The position numbers were made by a program, and so were the translations under genes. DNA of 18,355 nt from BOG-938 sp048498155. GTDB lineage: Bacteria > Pseudomonadota > Alphaproteobacteria > Caulobacterales > Caulobacteraceae. Numbering within the stretch: the first letter of the stretch is position 1; the number at the start of each line of letters is the position of its first letter. The stretch lies in the NCBI GenBank assembly GCA_048498155.1, contig JBEHYN010000047.1:1-18355 (forward strand). Reading direction: 5' to 3'. Below, piece after piece: positions 13,915 through 18,355 of the stretch. The notes under the pieces were generated by a model, which was not told the origin of the DNA, did not search any database, and saw nothing but the letters and a program-made list of their open reading frames with translations.

Positions 13915-14125
13915 AGCACCTGATTTAGATACGGCACCGCATGACAGGCCGGAAAAACTGAAGATCACACGTCGAATGATGGAGGCGGGTTTGGCCGCAT
14001 GGCTTCGTTGGGATGAGGGAGATTCGATGCCGCGAAGTCTCGTAGGGTCTGTGTATCGGGCGATGAAAGCCGCAGAGCATCAAGATCAAGAGGTCCAAAC
14101 CTCAGCAGCGCAGTTGCATGAATGA
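13904..14125 (+). CDS. Small passenger protein of unknown function (start uncertain)
   Basis: The frame opens at TTG 13904 inside the inverted repeat, with GGGGGAG eight bases before it, and ends at TGA 14123-14125. In-frame ATGs are at 13976 and 13979. The core reads KITRRMMEAGLAAWLRWDEG, then LVGSVYRAMKAAEHQDQE, a helical pattern (M.EAG ... LV..VY.AM) resembling small helical proteins found in phages and mobile elements of alphaproteobacteria; this is an impression, not a match. It overlaps the last 160 bases of the minus-strand gene at 13965-14645, so the two are convergent and overlapping, or only one is real. The TTG is also the -35 hexamer of the repeat, which argues for the later start. 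Confidence 0.4.
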   Translation: MTNQAPDLDTAPHDRPEKLKITRRMMEAGLAAWLRWDEGDSMPRSLVGSVYRAMKAAEHQDQEVQTSAAQLHE

Positions 14126-14645
14126 CCTCGTAGAAGAGGTCTTCAATCTCCCCTGTGGTGTAGTTCAGGACCCGATCTTTGCCGTTGTGACGGCCCACCG
14201 TCTCAAGTGTGATGCAGGGGCGCTGCGCGGTGCCCGTCACCCGACAGGTCACGTCCCCGTGCAGGATCATATTGCGCCGCCAATGGACTTGCGCGGCGGT
14301 GGCAACTGCCTTGCGAATGTGATCGACGATGAGCGGCTGAGCTTTGAACTGCGCTGCCTCCACCTCCTCGCCGGTGGCTCGAAGCAACGCCGCGATCAGC
14401 TCGTTCATCTGATTCTCGAAACCACCCCAGCACACCGCAAGTTGCCCAATAACTGGCCAAAAATCGGACGGAATCCCCGGCACCCAGGAGGGTGACTTCA
14501 GTTTATTACGGTTGACGCTGATCGAGAAAAGTTTGGACCCACCCTCCGCCGGGGGGCCTGCAAACGACGACCGGGCTTCTATGCCTTCCCCTAAGATGAT
14601 AGGTGTGGCGCGCAAACGCCCTTTGGACCGATTGTCCCGCGCCAT
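13965..14645 (-). CDS. Passenger protein with an RNxxxHG (R-x4-H) motif, unknown function
   Basis: The frame is 226 codons from ATG 14645, but the first 50 or so residues look non-coding and have no ribosome binding site; GTG at 14481-14483 (residue 55) is a plausible real start. The conserved-looking core is FWPVIGQLAVCWGGFENQMN followed by ELIAALLRATGEEVEAAQ, then VHWRRNMILHGDVTCRV. WRRNMILHG carries Arg124, Asn125 and His129, an R-x4-H pattern as in HEPN-type RNases and in the RNxxxHG helical families of mobile elements. A segment ETVGRHNGKDRVLNYTTGEI and a Pro-rich tail follow. HEPN membership is inference from one motif; a helical scaffold protein is equally possible. It is transcribed like the transposase but 685 bases further on. 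Confidence 0.65.
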   Translation of the reverse strand: MARDNRSKGRLRATPIILGEGIEARSSFAGPPAEGGSKLFSISVNRNKLKSPSWVPGIPSDFWPVIGQLAVCWGGFENQMNELIAALLRATGEEVEAAQFKAQPLIVDHIRKAVATAAQVHWRRNMILHGDVTCRVTGTAQRPCITLETVGRHNGKDRVLNYTTGEIEDLFYEVIHATALLRFGPLDLDALRLSSPDTQTLRDFAASNLPHPNEAMRPNPPPSFDV

Positions 14646-14808
14646 GGCCGACGAATCCCCTCCCCGAGAACCTGATCTGCGCCCGGACGGCTATGAGCGC
14701 TTTCGCGCCGCCGTTCATGCCGCCGCCAAGAACGGGCCGCTGCATCGGAAGGCTAAACCGAAGGCGGAGTCAAAAGCGCAGCCGAAACGGTTGCCCTTAA
14801 GCAAATGA
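14581..14808 (+). CDS. Small basic passenger protein, unknown function (start uncertain)
   Basis: The convincing part is the C-terminal 55 residues from MADESPPREPDLRPDGYERF, then RAAVHAAAKNGPLHRKAKPK and a Lys-rich tail ending LPLSK. Starts at ATG 14581, 14596 or 14644 are possible; the frame opens at TTG 14512. None has a good ribosome binding site. The highly basic tail suggests nucleic-acid or membrane-surface contact. It ends 13 bases before the ATG of the next plus-strand gene, so the two probably form one unit. The family is not recognised with certainty. Confidence 0.5.
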   Translation: MPSPKMIGVARKRPLDRLSRAMADESPPREPDLRPDGYERFRAAVHAAAKNGPLHRKAKPKAESKAQPKRLPLSK

Positions 14809-14821
14809 CGGGAGAAGGCGC

Positions 14822-15148
14822 ATGATCGGTCTTGTTATAGCGCTTGGTGTTTTCGCCGCTCCGCAGCCTGGGCAGAATTATCCTCAGTGCTTGCTGAGCG
14901 TCGCAAGGGCGCTAGAGCCATCCGGCGAGACAGCAGAAGCCATTGCGCAATCTGCGGATACCGCGTGCGCGGTTCTAGAACAAAGCCCAAATCCCGGTAA
15001 TGCGGCGGTGACGGAAGTTGTTAATGAGCTGCGAGAGTCGTTTCGCCACCTTCTCGCACTTCAAATCGTTCGCGAACGCGCCTGTAGCCGCACTCCCAAA
15101 TGCATTCTGAGCACGCTTCCAGAGCCTTTTAAGAGTGAGGTGCCGTAA
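14822..15148 (+). CDS. Passenger protein with an N-terminal hydrophobic segment, unknown function
   Basis: 108 residues. ATG 14822 has a good ribosome binding site (GGGAGAAGG, four bases away). The N-terminus MIGLVIALGVFAAPQPGQ could be a short signal peptide. The remainder is helical with four cysteines (PQCLLS, ADTACAVLEQ, ERACSR, PKCILS), compatible with two disulfides in an exported protein. The family is not recognised. It is followed by a strong hairpin at 15187-15217. Confidence 0.65.
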   Translation: MIGLVIALGVFAAPQPGQNYPQCLLSVARALEPSGETAEAIAQSADTACAVLEQSPNPGNAAVTEVVNELRESFRHLLALQIVRERACSRTPKCILSTLPEPFKSEVP

Positions 15149-15186
15149 CAGCAGTAACAGTGAGGCCCGGATTGTGCCGAAATAGA

Positions 15187-15217
15187 AACGGCCCGGAGGT
15201 TGCCGCCTCGGGCCGTT
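15187..15217. terminator. Strong hairpin, likely terminator between passenger genes
   Basis: AACGGCCCG (15187-15195) pairs with CGGGCCGTT (15209-15217), extended by AGG/CCT with one bulged G. On the minus strand TTTCTATTT follows, on the plus strand no T-run, so it would terminate minus-strand transcription best. It lies between a plus-strand gene and the minus-strand 87-aa gene. Confidence 0.6.
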
Positions 15218-15243
15218 GAAATCCCAGAAACCGCGCGCAAGCG

Positions 15244-15259
15244 GCTAGATCAATCTAGC
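15244..15259. repeat. Short perfect palindrome
   Basis: GCTAGAT (15244-15250), CA, ATCTAGC (15253-15259). It sits between the hairpin and the following frame and could be an operator or a site of the element; no role can be assigned. Confidence 0.35.
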
Positions 15260-15278
15260 TGATGAAAGGCGCGTTGTC

Positions 15279-15497
15279 ATGAGGTCAAGCACCATCATAC
15301 TCGGCGATGAACCAGAACTAGCTCAAGCGCTCAATGTCGCGTGCGCGGGTCTACGACGGGGAGATCGTACAGAAAGCGTCCTGGCGGCCCTGGCAGTTCT
15401 TGCAGATGCGCGGGATCAAGCGGTGCAGTCACTGTCGGCGGGTGACGACCTTCAGGTTGCGTCCACTCCAGAACGACGAACGGTTGGCCGTCGATGA
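15279..15497 (+). CDS. Doubtful small gene opposite the 87-aa passenger gene
   Basis: 72 codons from ATG 15279, with GAAAGG nine to ten bases upstream. It has helical composition (ELAQALNVACAGL, VLAALAVLADARDQAVQSL) and an out-of-place Arg-rich end. More than two thirds of it is antisense to the better supported minus-strand gene at 15331-15594, so the frame may only be a shadow. Only the first 17 codons are free of overlap. Confidence 0.25.
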   Translation: MRSSTIILGDEPELAQALNVACAGLRRGDRTESVLAALAVLADARDQAVQSLSAGDDLQVASTPERRTVGRR

Positions 15498-15594
15498 AGA
15501 TTAGGTCGTTCTCGCACGTCAGATATGCGGCGCCGGTCTGTAATACGTGTGTTACCCGGTAAACACCGTTCTCAAGGTCGGGCTCGGAGCTCAT
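15331..15594 (-). CDS. 87-aa passenger protein directly behind the transposase gene
   Basis: ATG 15594 is preceded by a perfect ribosome binding site, AGGAGG, six bases away, and lies 68 bases after the transposase stop on the same strand, so the two are surely cotranscribed. The protein has a beta-rich look: NGVYRVTHVLQTGAAYLTC, ENDLIFIDGQPFVVLEW, then a Pro-rich half ending FLYDLPVVDPRTRH. There is no signal peptide and no known motif. The tight coupling suggests a helper or regulator of transposition, or a maintenance function, but nothing in the sequence decides this. Confidence 0.75.
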   Translation of the reverse strand: MSSEPDLENGVYRVTHVLQTGAAYLTCENDLIFIDGQPFVVLEWTQPEGRHPPTVTAPLDPAHLQELPGPPGRFLYDLPVVDPRTRH

Positions 15595-15662
15595 TGCGGC
15601 CTCCTAGTCCTCGAACGGCAATTCCAACTGGTCCGGGTCACGCTTTCGGTCCCGTCTTGCGC

Positions 15663-16607
15663 CTACGCGGTGGCTTCGGTTCGTCCACCAACCCGCCGAT
15701 AGGTCAGGCGCTTGCCGACAATGCCGCCGATAGCCTGAGTGAAGCGGTCGGCGTCCGTGTAGCCGAGGGCCTTACGGGTGTTGTAGCGGAAGTCGAACTC
15801 ACCGACGTAGCGCTTCAGGTGCTGCGATGAGACGTGATGGAACGTCCCCATGATCCCGCGCTTGAGAAGGCTGAAATAGCCCTCCACGGTGTTCGTATGG
15901 GCGAAGCCGCGCACATATTCACCAGCGCCGTGGTTGACCATCTCATGCCCGGCGAAGTGCTTTCCTGCGTTCTTATAGACCCATGTCGTATCGGTCATCA
16001 GGCGGGTGGATTGGTCCAGTTGCTCGGTCAGGATCGGGCGAAGGTTCTTGCTGTTCACGTCGCGGACGTGGAACGAGCGCACGCGGCCATCGCGTTCGAC
16101 CAGGGCGACCACAGGCTCTTTTTGCGACGGACCCGGCACGTGCAGACGCTTGTTGGCGTGGCGGTTCTTGTCCTTGCCGCCGATGTAGGTTTCATCGGCC
16201 TCCACGACCTTGCCTTCGCCGCCTAACGGACTGGGCGAGGTCTCGCGCAGGCTCTCACGAATACGCATGCACATGAACCACGTGGACTTGTATGAAACGT
16301 CCAGCATGCGGCTGATCTGAAGGGCGCTCATACCCTTCTTAGACGCCACTATCAGGTGCGTTGCGGCCAGCCACTTATGCAGTGGGATCTTCGAGCGCTC
16401 ATACAGCGTGCCCACGGTGATGGTGAACTGCTCCCGGCAAGCGTTGCATTTGTAGACGCCAGGGCGGTGCGCCTTGCCCTGAAGGGCCGTCGCTTGGTCG
16501 ATCACCCCGCAATGCGGGCAGATCGGGCCTTGGGGCCACAACTCGCGCTCAAGCCAAATACGGGCTTGGTCTGCATCGTGAAACTCAGGACGGGATAAAT
16601 TGCTCAC
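15663..16607 (-). CDS. IS1595-family transposase (DDE_Tnp_IS1595/ISXO2-like)
   Basis: 314 residues from GTG 16607. An N-terminal zinc ribbon (Cys30, Cys33, Cys54, Cys57: CPHC and CNAC) is followed by a helical region with ALQISRMLDVSYKSTWFMCM. The catalytic domain has Asp138 in VEADETYIGG, Asp206 in LMTDTTWVY and Asn239-Thr-Val-Glu242 in HTNTVEGYFS, then Lys249, matching the DDN(E)-K pattern of the family. It cuts and joins the element's ends, giving 8-bp duplications. The ribosome binding site AAGGAG is in a hairpin. In the +2 frame after the stop, VGARRDRKRDPDQLELPFED runs to a TAG at 15604-15606 and looks like a plausible lost or frameshifted C-terminal tail. Confidence 0.93.
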   Translation of the reverse strand: MSNLSRPEFHDADQARIWLERELWPQGPICPHCGVIDQATALQGKAHRPGVYKCNACREQFTITVGTLYERSKIPLHKWLAATHLIVASKKGMSALQISRMLDVSYKSTWFMCMRIRESLRETSPSPLGGEGKVVEADETYIGGKDKNRHANKRLHVPGPSQKEPVVALVERDGRVRSFHVRDVNSKNLRPILTEQLDQSTRLMTDTTWVYKNAGKHFAGHEMVNHGAGEYVRGFAHTNTVEGYFSLLKRGIMGTFHHVSSQHLKRYVGEFDFRYNTRKALGYTDADRFTQAIGGIVGKRLTYRRVGGRTEATA

Positions 16608-16612
16608 AGCAC

Positions 16613-16630
16613 GGCTCCTTATATGGAGCC
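16613..16630 (-). promoter_or_regulatory. Hairpin hiding the transposase ribosome binding site
   Basis: On the minus strand GGCTCC (16630-16625), ATATAA, GGAGCC (16618-16613). The second arm contains the Shine-Dalgarno AAGGAG of the transposase. RNA that includes both arms would pair it away. RNA starting near A16624 would lack the first arm and leave it free. Confidence 0.7.
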
Positions 16631-16660
16631 ATAATCAACCTATTGAACGTGGTTTGTCAA
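16631..16660 (-). promoter_or_regulatory. Predicted transposase promoter
   Basis: -35 TTGACA (minus strand 16660-16655) lies inside the right inverted repeat. An 18-base spacer and -10 GATTAT (16636-16631) follow. The expected start is about seven bases on, at A16624, inside the loop of the hairpin at 16613-16630. Confidence 0.6.
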
Positions 16661-16673
16661 GGTGATAATTCCC
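16650..16673 (-). repeat. Right terminal inverted repeat
   Basis: Read inward on the minus strand: GGGAA followed by TTATCACCTTGACAAACCA. It carries the -35 hexamer of the transposase promoter. Confidence 0.92.
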
Positions 16674-16681
16674 AGGCACGG
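16674..16681 (+). repeat. Target site duplication, right copy
   Basis: AGGCACGG, identical to 13883-13890 and directly outside the right inverted repeat. The target lies in a 13-bp palindrome GGCACG-G-CGTGCC (16675-16687). Confidence 0.9.
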
Positions 16682-17283
16682 CGTGCCGGCGTTTTCAGCG
16701 ATAATCAGCTGAGGCCCGCCGCTGTTTTGGGGCGCGGGCGCGGGCGGGGCTTGAGCCGATACGTCCGCCGCTGTCGGTGATCCATTGAGCTGCTGAGGGG
16801 CCGAAGGACCCTGACCATCCAGCGACGCCAGATTCTCGCAGGACTGCTTCTGTCCCAGGCCGCAGGCCTTGGTATAAAGTATCTGAGCCTGGTTGATGTT
16901 TACCGCACCCCCTACGCCAGCCTGATAGTAGACGCCGAGATTGTGGCATGCATCGGCGACGTTGCCCTGGCACGATTGCTGAAAAGACTGAAACGCCTTT
17001 GCATTGTCGCCGCCTTGCATCGCCGCCAGGCCCATATTGAAATACGCCTCATAAACATTGCTGCACCCGGCGCTCAGTCCCGCGCTGCACGCTCGCTTAA
17101 AGTCGTTGATGGCTTCATCGAAGTCCCCCTTTTCCATCGCTTCATGGCCGTAATGATTGATCATTATGGGAGAGTCCGGGGCCTGGGCCCACGCCGGTTG
17201 CGCCACAACCGTCAACACAAGGGCGACTAATAGGATCATCAACCGCTTCATAGGGCCGCTCCAGCTAAGTCTAAGGGGATATC

Positions 17284-17298
17284 CGATCTGTCAGATCG
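17284..17298. repeat. Perfect 15-bp dyad upstream of the disrupted gene
   Basis: CGATCTG (17284-17290), T, CAGATCG (17292-17298). It lies about 33 bases upstream of the disrupted gene's ATG, a position suited to an operator. Confidence 0.45.
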
Positions 17299-17354
17299 CT
17301 TCCTGCGTCGGGAGGTATGGTGTGCGTCGTCAAAATATTCGAAACAGTCGCGGC

Positions 17355-17436
17355 GTGTTGTAAGCGGAGAGTTGGCCTCACGGTTGATAGTGAGGCGGCG
17401 ATTTTGCGGTGTTGCAAGCGCCGATCTGGGCCTCAC
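17355..17436. repeat. Imperfect 27-28 bp direct repeat with an inverted repeat
   Basis: The first copy (17355-17381) starts GTGTTGTAAGCG and ends GCCTCAC; the second (17409-17436) starts GTGTTGCAAGCG and ends GGCCTCAC. GCCTCAC of the first copy (17375-17381) also forms a dyad with GTGAGGC (17390-17396) over an eight-base spacer. No T-run follows. Confidence 0.55.
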
Positions 17437-17632
17437 AGCATGTGTTTCTTCAAGGTTGATGCCGGCGCCCGATCTTGCCCTGGGTCTGGGATTGAAATGG
17501 CGCGCCGCCCATGTGTTTCATGTCCTGCTTGCCCAGCCATTCCGCCAAGTCGCCGGAGCTGTAGCCGTTGTCCGGCAGCAGCAGCCCCCTACCGGACGCT
17601 GGGAAGGTCCGAACATAGGCCCGACTAAACGC

Positions 17633-18097
17633 CTACTGACCGCCAGTGCGGGTGTCAAAGACATGGGCAGGCGTCGATTCTCCGCCACATTTTCCGACGG
17701 GCCCGCGAGGAGAATTCTTCATGCCATCCCCATCCCCTCTGCATTCCGCCCAGAGTACAGCCGTCGTTGATGGCTCACCAAATCTGTAAGTATCTTTTGG
17801 ATAACCTTGTATCGTCGTGCCGGATGGAAATATCACCGTCTCTCCGGCCATATATTTTTTATTGGCGCAGCTTGAAATTCCGCTCGGATCTAACGGGAAA
17901 GTACAATAGCTGACATATACGCTGTTATGACAGGTATTTGTCCCTTTGAATTGACCGTCCATATGAATACATGGCGATTGCTGCTGGACTTGAATAAACT
18001 GTGCTTCTGCACGCTGTGTTTGGGCGAAACACGGAGAATTTGTGGCGACGGCTATCGCCAGCAAAGACAAGTAATTCAATTTTTGGATCACGCTCAT
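17633..18097 (-). CDS. Secreted cysteine-rich protein of unknown function
   Basis: 154 residues from ATG 18097, preceded by GGGGGAA four to five bases away. The signal peptide is MSVIQKLNYLSLLAIAVATN to PCFA, cleaved before QTQR. The mature part starts AQFIQVQQQSPCIHMDG and continues NTCHNSVYVSYCTFP and ISSCANKKYMAGETVIFPSG, with two more cysteines near the end. The arrangement (hydrophobic strand, PC, then N.C...V) parallels LIIAENAGTPC...LKNNCAYPVVW in the reconstructed split gene, so they may share a domain. The base composition is AT-richer than its neighbours, which hints at acquisition or weak selection. The function is unknown. Confidence 0.75.
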   Translation of the reverse strand: MSVIQKLNYLSLLAIAVATNSPCFAQTQRAEAQFIQVQQQSPCIHMDGQFKGTNTCHNSVYVSYCTFPLDPSGISSCANKKYMAGETVIFPSGTTIQGYPKDTYRFGEPSTTAVLWAECRGDGDGMKNSPRGPVGKCGGESTPAHVFDTRTGGQ

Positions 18098-18231
18098 ATT
18101 TTCCCCCGTTATTTGAACCGAACCTTATCGGCGTTGATGTCAAATTCTAAAAAATTTCTCTGAGTAAAGAGTGTTCCACTTCGCCACCATCAGTGTCCGG
18201 CGTCGCCAGCCGCATTCCTCGTACGCGACGT

Positions 18232-18355
18232 CTATCGCCTCAGCGACGCGAGACACGTTCCCTTCACCCACAGATCGTAGTTGCAAAAAGCCACCCGCCA
18301 TTCCACGCGGCCTCGGCCCTCGGGGCCACTGACGCCCTCCTGCTTGCCCGGCGAT
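18232..18355 (-). CDS. 3' end of another possible secreted protein gene (partial)
   Basis: A minus-strand frame enters from the window edge and ends at TAG 18232-18234, about 40 codons with strong G/C third positions. It reads SPGKQEGVSGPEGRGRVEWR, then VAFCNYDLWVKGTCLASLRR. The VxFCNYDLxxxxxC pattern resembles the cysteine-containing strands of the two other secreted proteins in this cluster. It is too short to assign, and the 18144-18231 gap holds nothing else recognisable. Confidence 0.35.
   Translation of the reverse strand, partial: SPGKQEGVSGPEGRGRVEWRVAFCNYDLWVKGTCLASLRR

Larger units (their letters stand above)
13390..13968 (-). pseudogene. 3' half of a secreted protein gene split by the transposon
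   Basis: Gene-derived sequence runs from 13890 down to the TGA at 13390-13392; the part above 13890 is transposon DNA read by accident (MIFSFSGLSCGAV...). Joining 13882 to 16674, which removes the element and one duplication copy, restores one frame: ...ENAGTPC from the right half runs into LAAQIENAHINRIGGG here. This half encodes about 163 residues rich in Asn, Tyr, Trp and Pro, with Cys in LKNNCAYPVVW, ITSCNAYAADD and RFFCAPN. It looks like an extracellular beta-rich domain of unknown function, with the pattern PC...LxNxC also seen in the secreted protein at 17633-18097. Without its own start and signal peptide it is probably not expressed. Confidence 0.85.
13891..16673 (-). mobile_element. 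Complete IS1595-like transposon with passenger genes (2,783 bp)
   Basis: The ends are defined by 24-bp inverted repeats (13891-13914 and 16650-16673) flanked by identical 8-bp duplications. On the minus strand it encodes an IS1595-family transposase, an 87-aa protein directly behind it, and a 226-codon frame with an RNxxxHG motif. On the plus strand it has small genes at 13904-14125, 14581-14808 and 14822-15148. IS1595 elements usually carry only a transposase, at about 0.7-1.1 kb, while some subgroups carry passengers; at 2.8 kb this one is a passenger-bearing form. The reconstructed empty site is in frame, so insertion is recent enough to leave intact ends. Element-internal codon use is somewhat less GC-biased than the neighbours. 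Confidence 0.92.
16640..17251 (-). pseudogene. 5' half of a Sel1-repeat secreted protein gene, truncated by the transposon
   Basis: Gene-derived sequence is 17251 down to 16674; the last residues (IITLTNHVQ, stop at 16640-16642) come from the inverted repeat. It encodes a signal peptide (MKRLMILLVALVLTVVAQPAWA), then Sel1/TPR-like helical repeats with paired cysteines (YGHEAMEKGDFDEAINDFKR, ACSAGLSAGCSN, SCQGNVADACHNLGVYYQAG, ACGLGQKQSCENLASL), typical of secreted Sel1-like proteins, and a Pro/Ala linker. It then enters the beta domain at LIIAENAGTPC. The intact gene would be 1,071 bases including the stop, 356 residues, ending at 13390. The truncated half keeps its start, GGAG nine bases upstream and signal, so a 203-residue protein lacking the C-terminal domain may still be exported. 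Confidence 0.88.
17252..17632. other. Intergenic region with dyads and a direct repeat
   Basis: No gene is supported on either strand; the open frames here have atypical composition and no ribosome binding site. The region must contain the promoter of the disrupted Sel1 gene. It holds two notable structures listed separately (17284-17298 and 17355-17436). Confidence 0.5.

Noticed and set aside
13904..13935. A complete promoter in the left inverted repeat
   Set aside because: TTGACA is present but no good -10 lies 16-18 bases downstream (AGATAC/TAGATA only), so I did not list it as a promoter.
15600..16673. A short transposase-only IS with its left end just after the transposase gene
   Set aside because: No sequence near 15270-15660 matches the right end, whereas 13891-13914 does, with a matching 8-bp duplication outside it.
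17372..17770. Plus-strand 132-codon frame overlapping the secreted protein gene
   Set aside because: No ribosome binding site, mixed composition, and the opposite strand has a signal peptide and good start for the overlapping part.

Overview
The window looks like a piece of a GC-rich alphaproteobacterial chromosome, most likely Caulobacterales (Caulobacter/Phenylobacterium type). Reasons: strong GC bias at third codon positions, a LexA site of the alphaproteobacterial form GTTC-N7-GTTC, and a large protein that resembles the Caulobacter flagellar regulatory protein FlaEY. No plasmid or phage backbone genes are visible. This placement is inference from the sequence alone.

Layout. 1-1850: the end of an unidentified gene, then a Do-family (DegP/HtrA) periplasmic serine protease with an intrinsic terminator. 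1847-2139: a small secreted protein on the minus strand, probably frameshifted near its 3' end, facing the protease gene. 2381-5371: a secreted cupredoxin-like protein followed 12 bases later by a membrane HAMP-(degenerate GGDEF)-EAL protein, a likely copper-protein/c-di-GMP phosphodiesterase pair. 5414-6400: an SBF-like (YfeH-type) membrane transporter. 6493-9429: a 978-codon, secreted-looking beta-propeller/flagellin-like protein. 9428-10670: a repeat-rich segment around a minus-strand gene of unknown function that has a perfect SOS box just upstream of its start. 10671-13344: an FKBP-type prolyl isomerase, a small lipoprotein and a CorA-type Mg2+ channel. 13390-18355: a minus-strand cluster of cysteine-containing secreted proteins, interrupted by a transposon.

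Main discovery. A complete 2,783-bp IS1595-like transposon lies at 13891-16673. It has 24-bp terminal inverted repeats (one mismatch) and an exact 8-bp target duplication, AGGCACGG. It carries the transposase plus several small genes of unknown function: an RNxxxHG (R-x4-H) protein, an 87-aa protein with a perfect ribosome binding site right behind the transposase gene, a 108-aa possibly exported protein, and others. It has split a gene for a Sel1-repeat secreted protein. Removing the element and one copy of the duplication rejoins the two halves in frame as a 356-aa protein. The transposase ribosome binding site sits inside a hairpin whose upstream arm ends just before the predicted native transcription start. 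Read-through RNA from the disrupted gene should therefore hide the site while native transcripts should not, a design like that known from IS10 and IS50.

A second notable point is the SOS-controlled gene of unknown function at 9603-10289. It is bracketed by three copies of a 9-base-periodic intergenic repeat and lies next to a multi-arm palindromic element.
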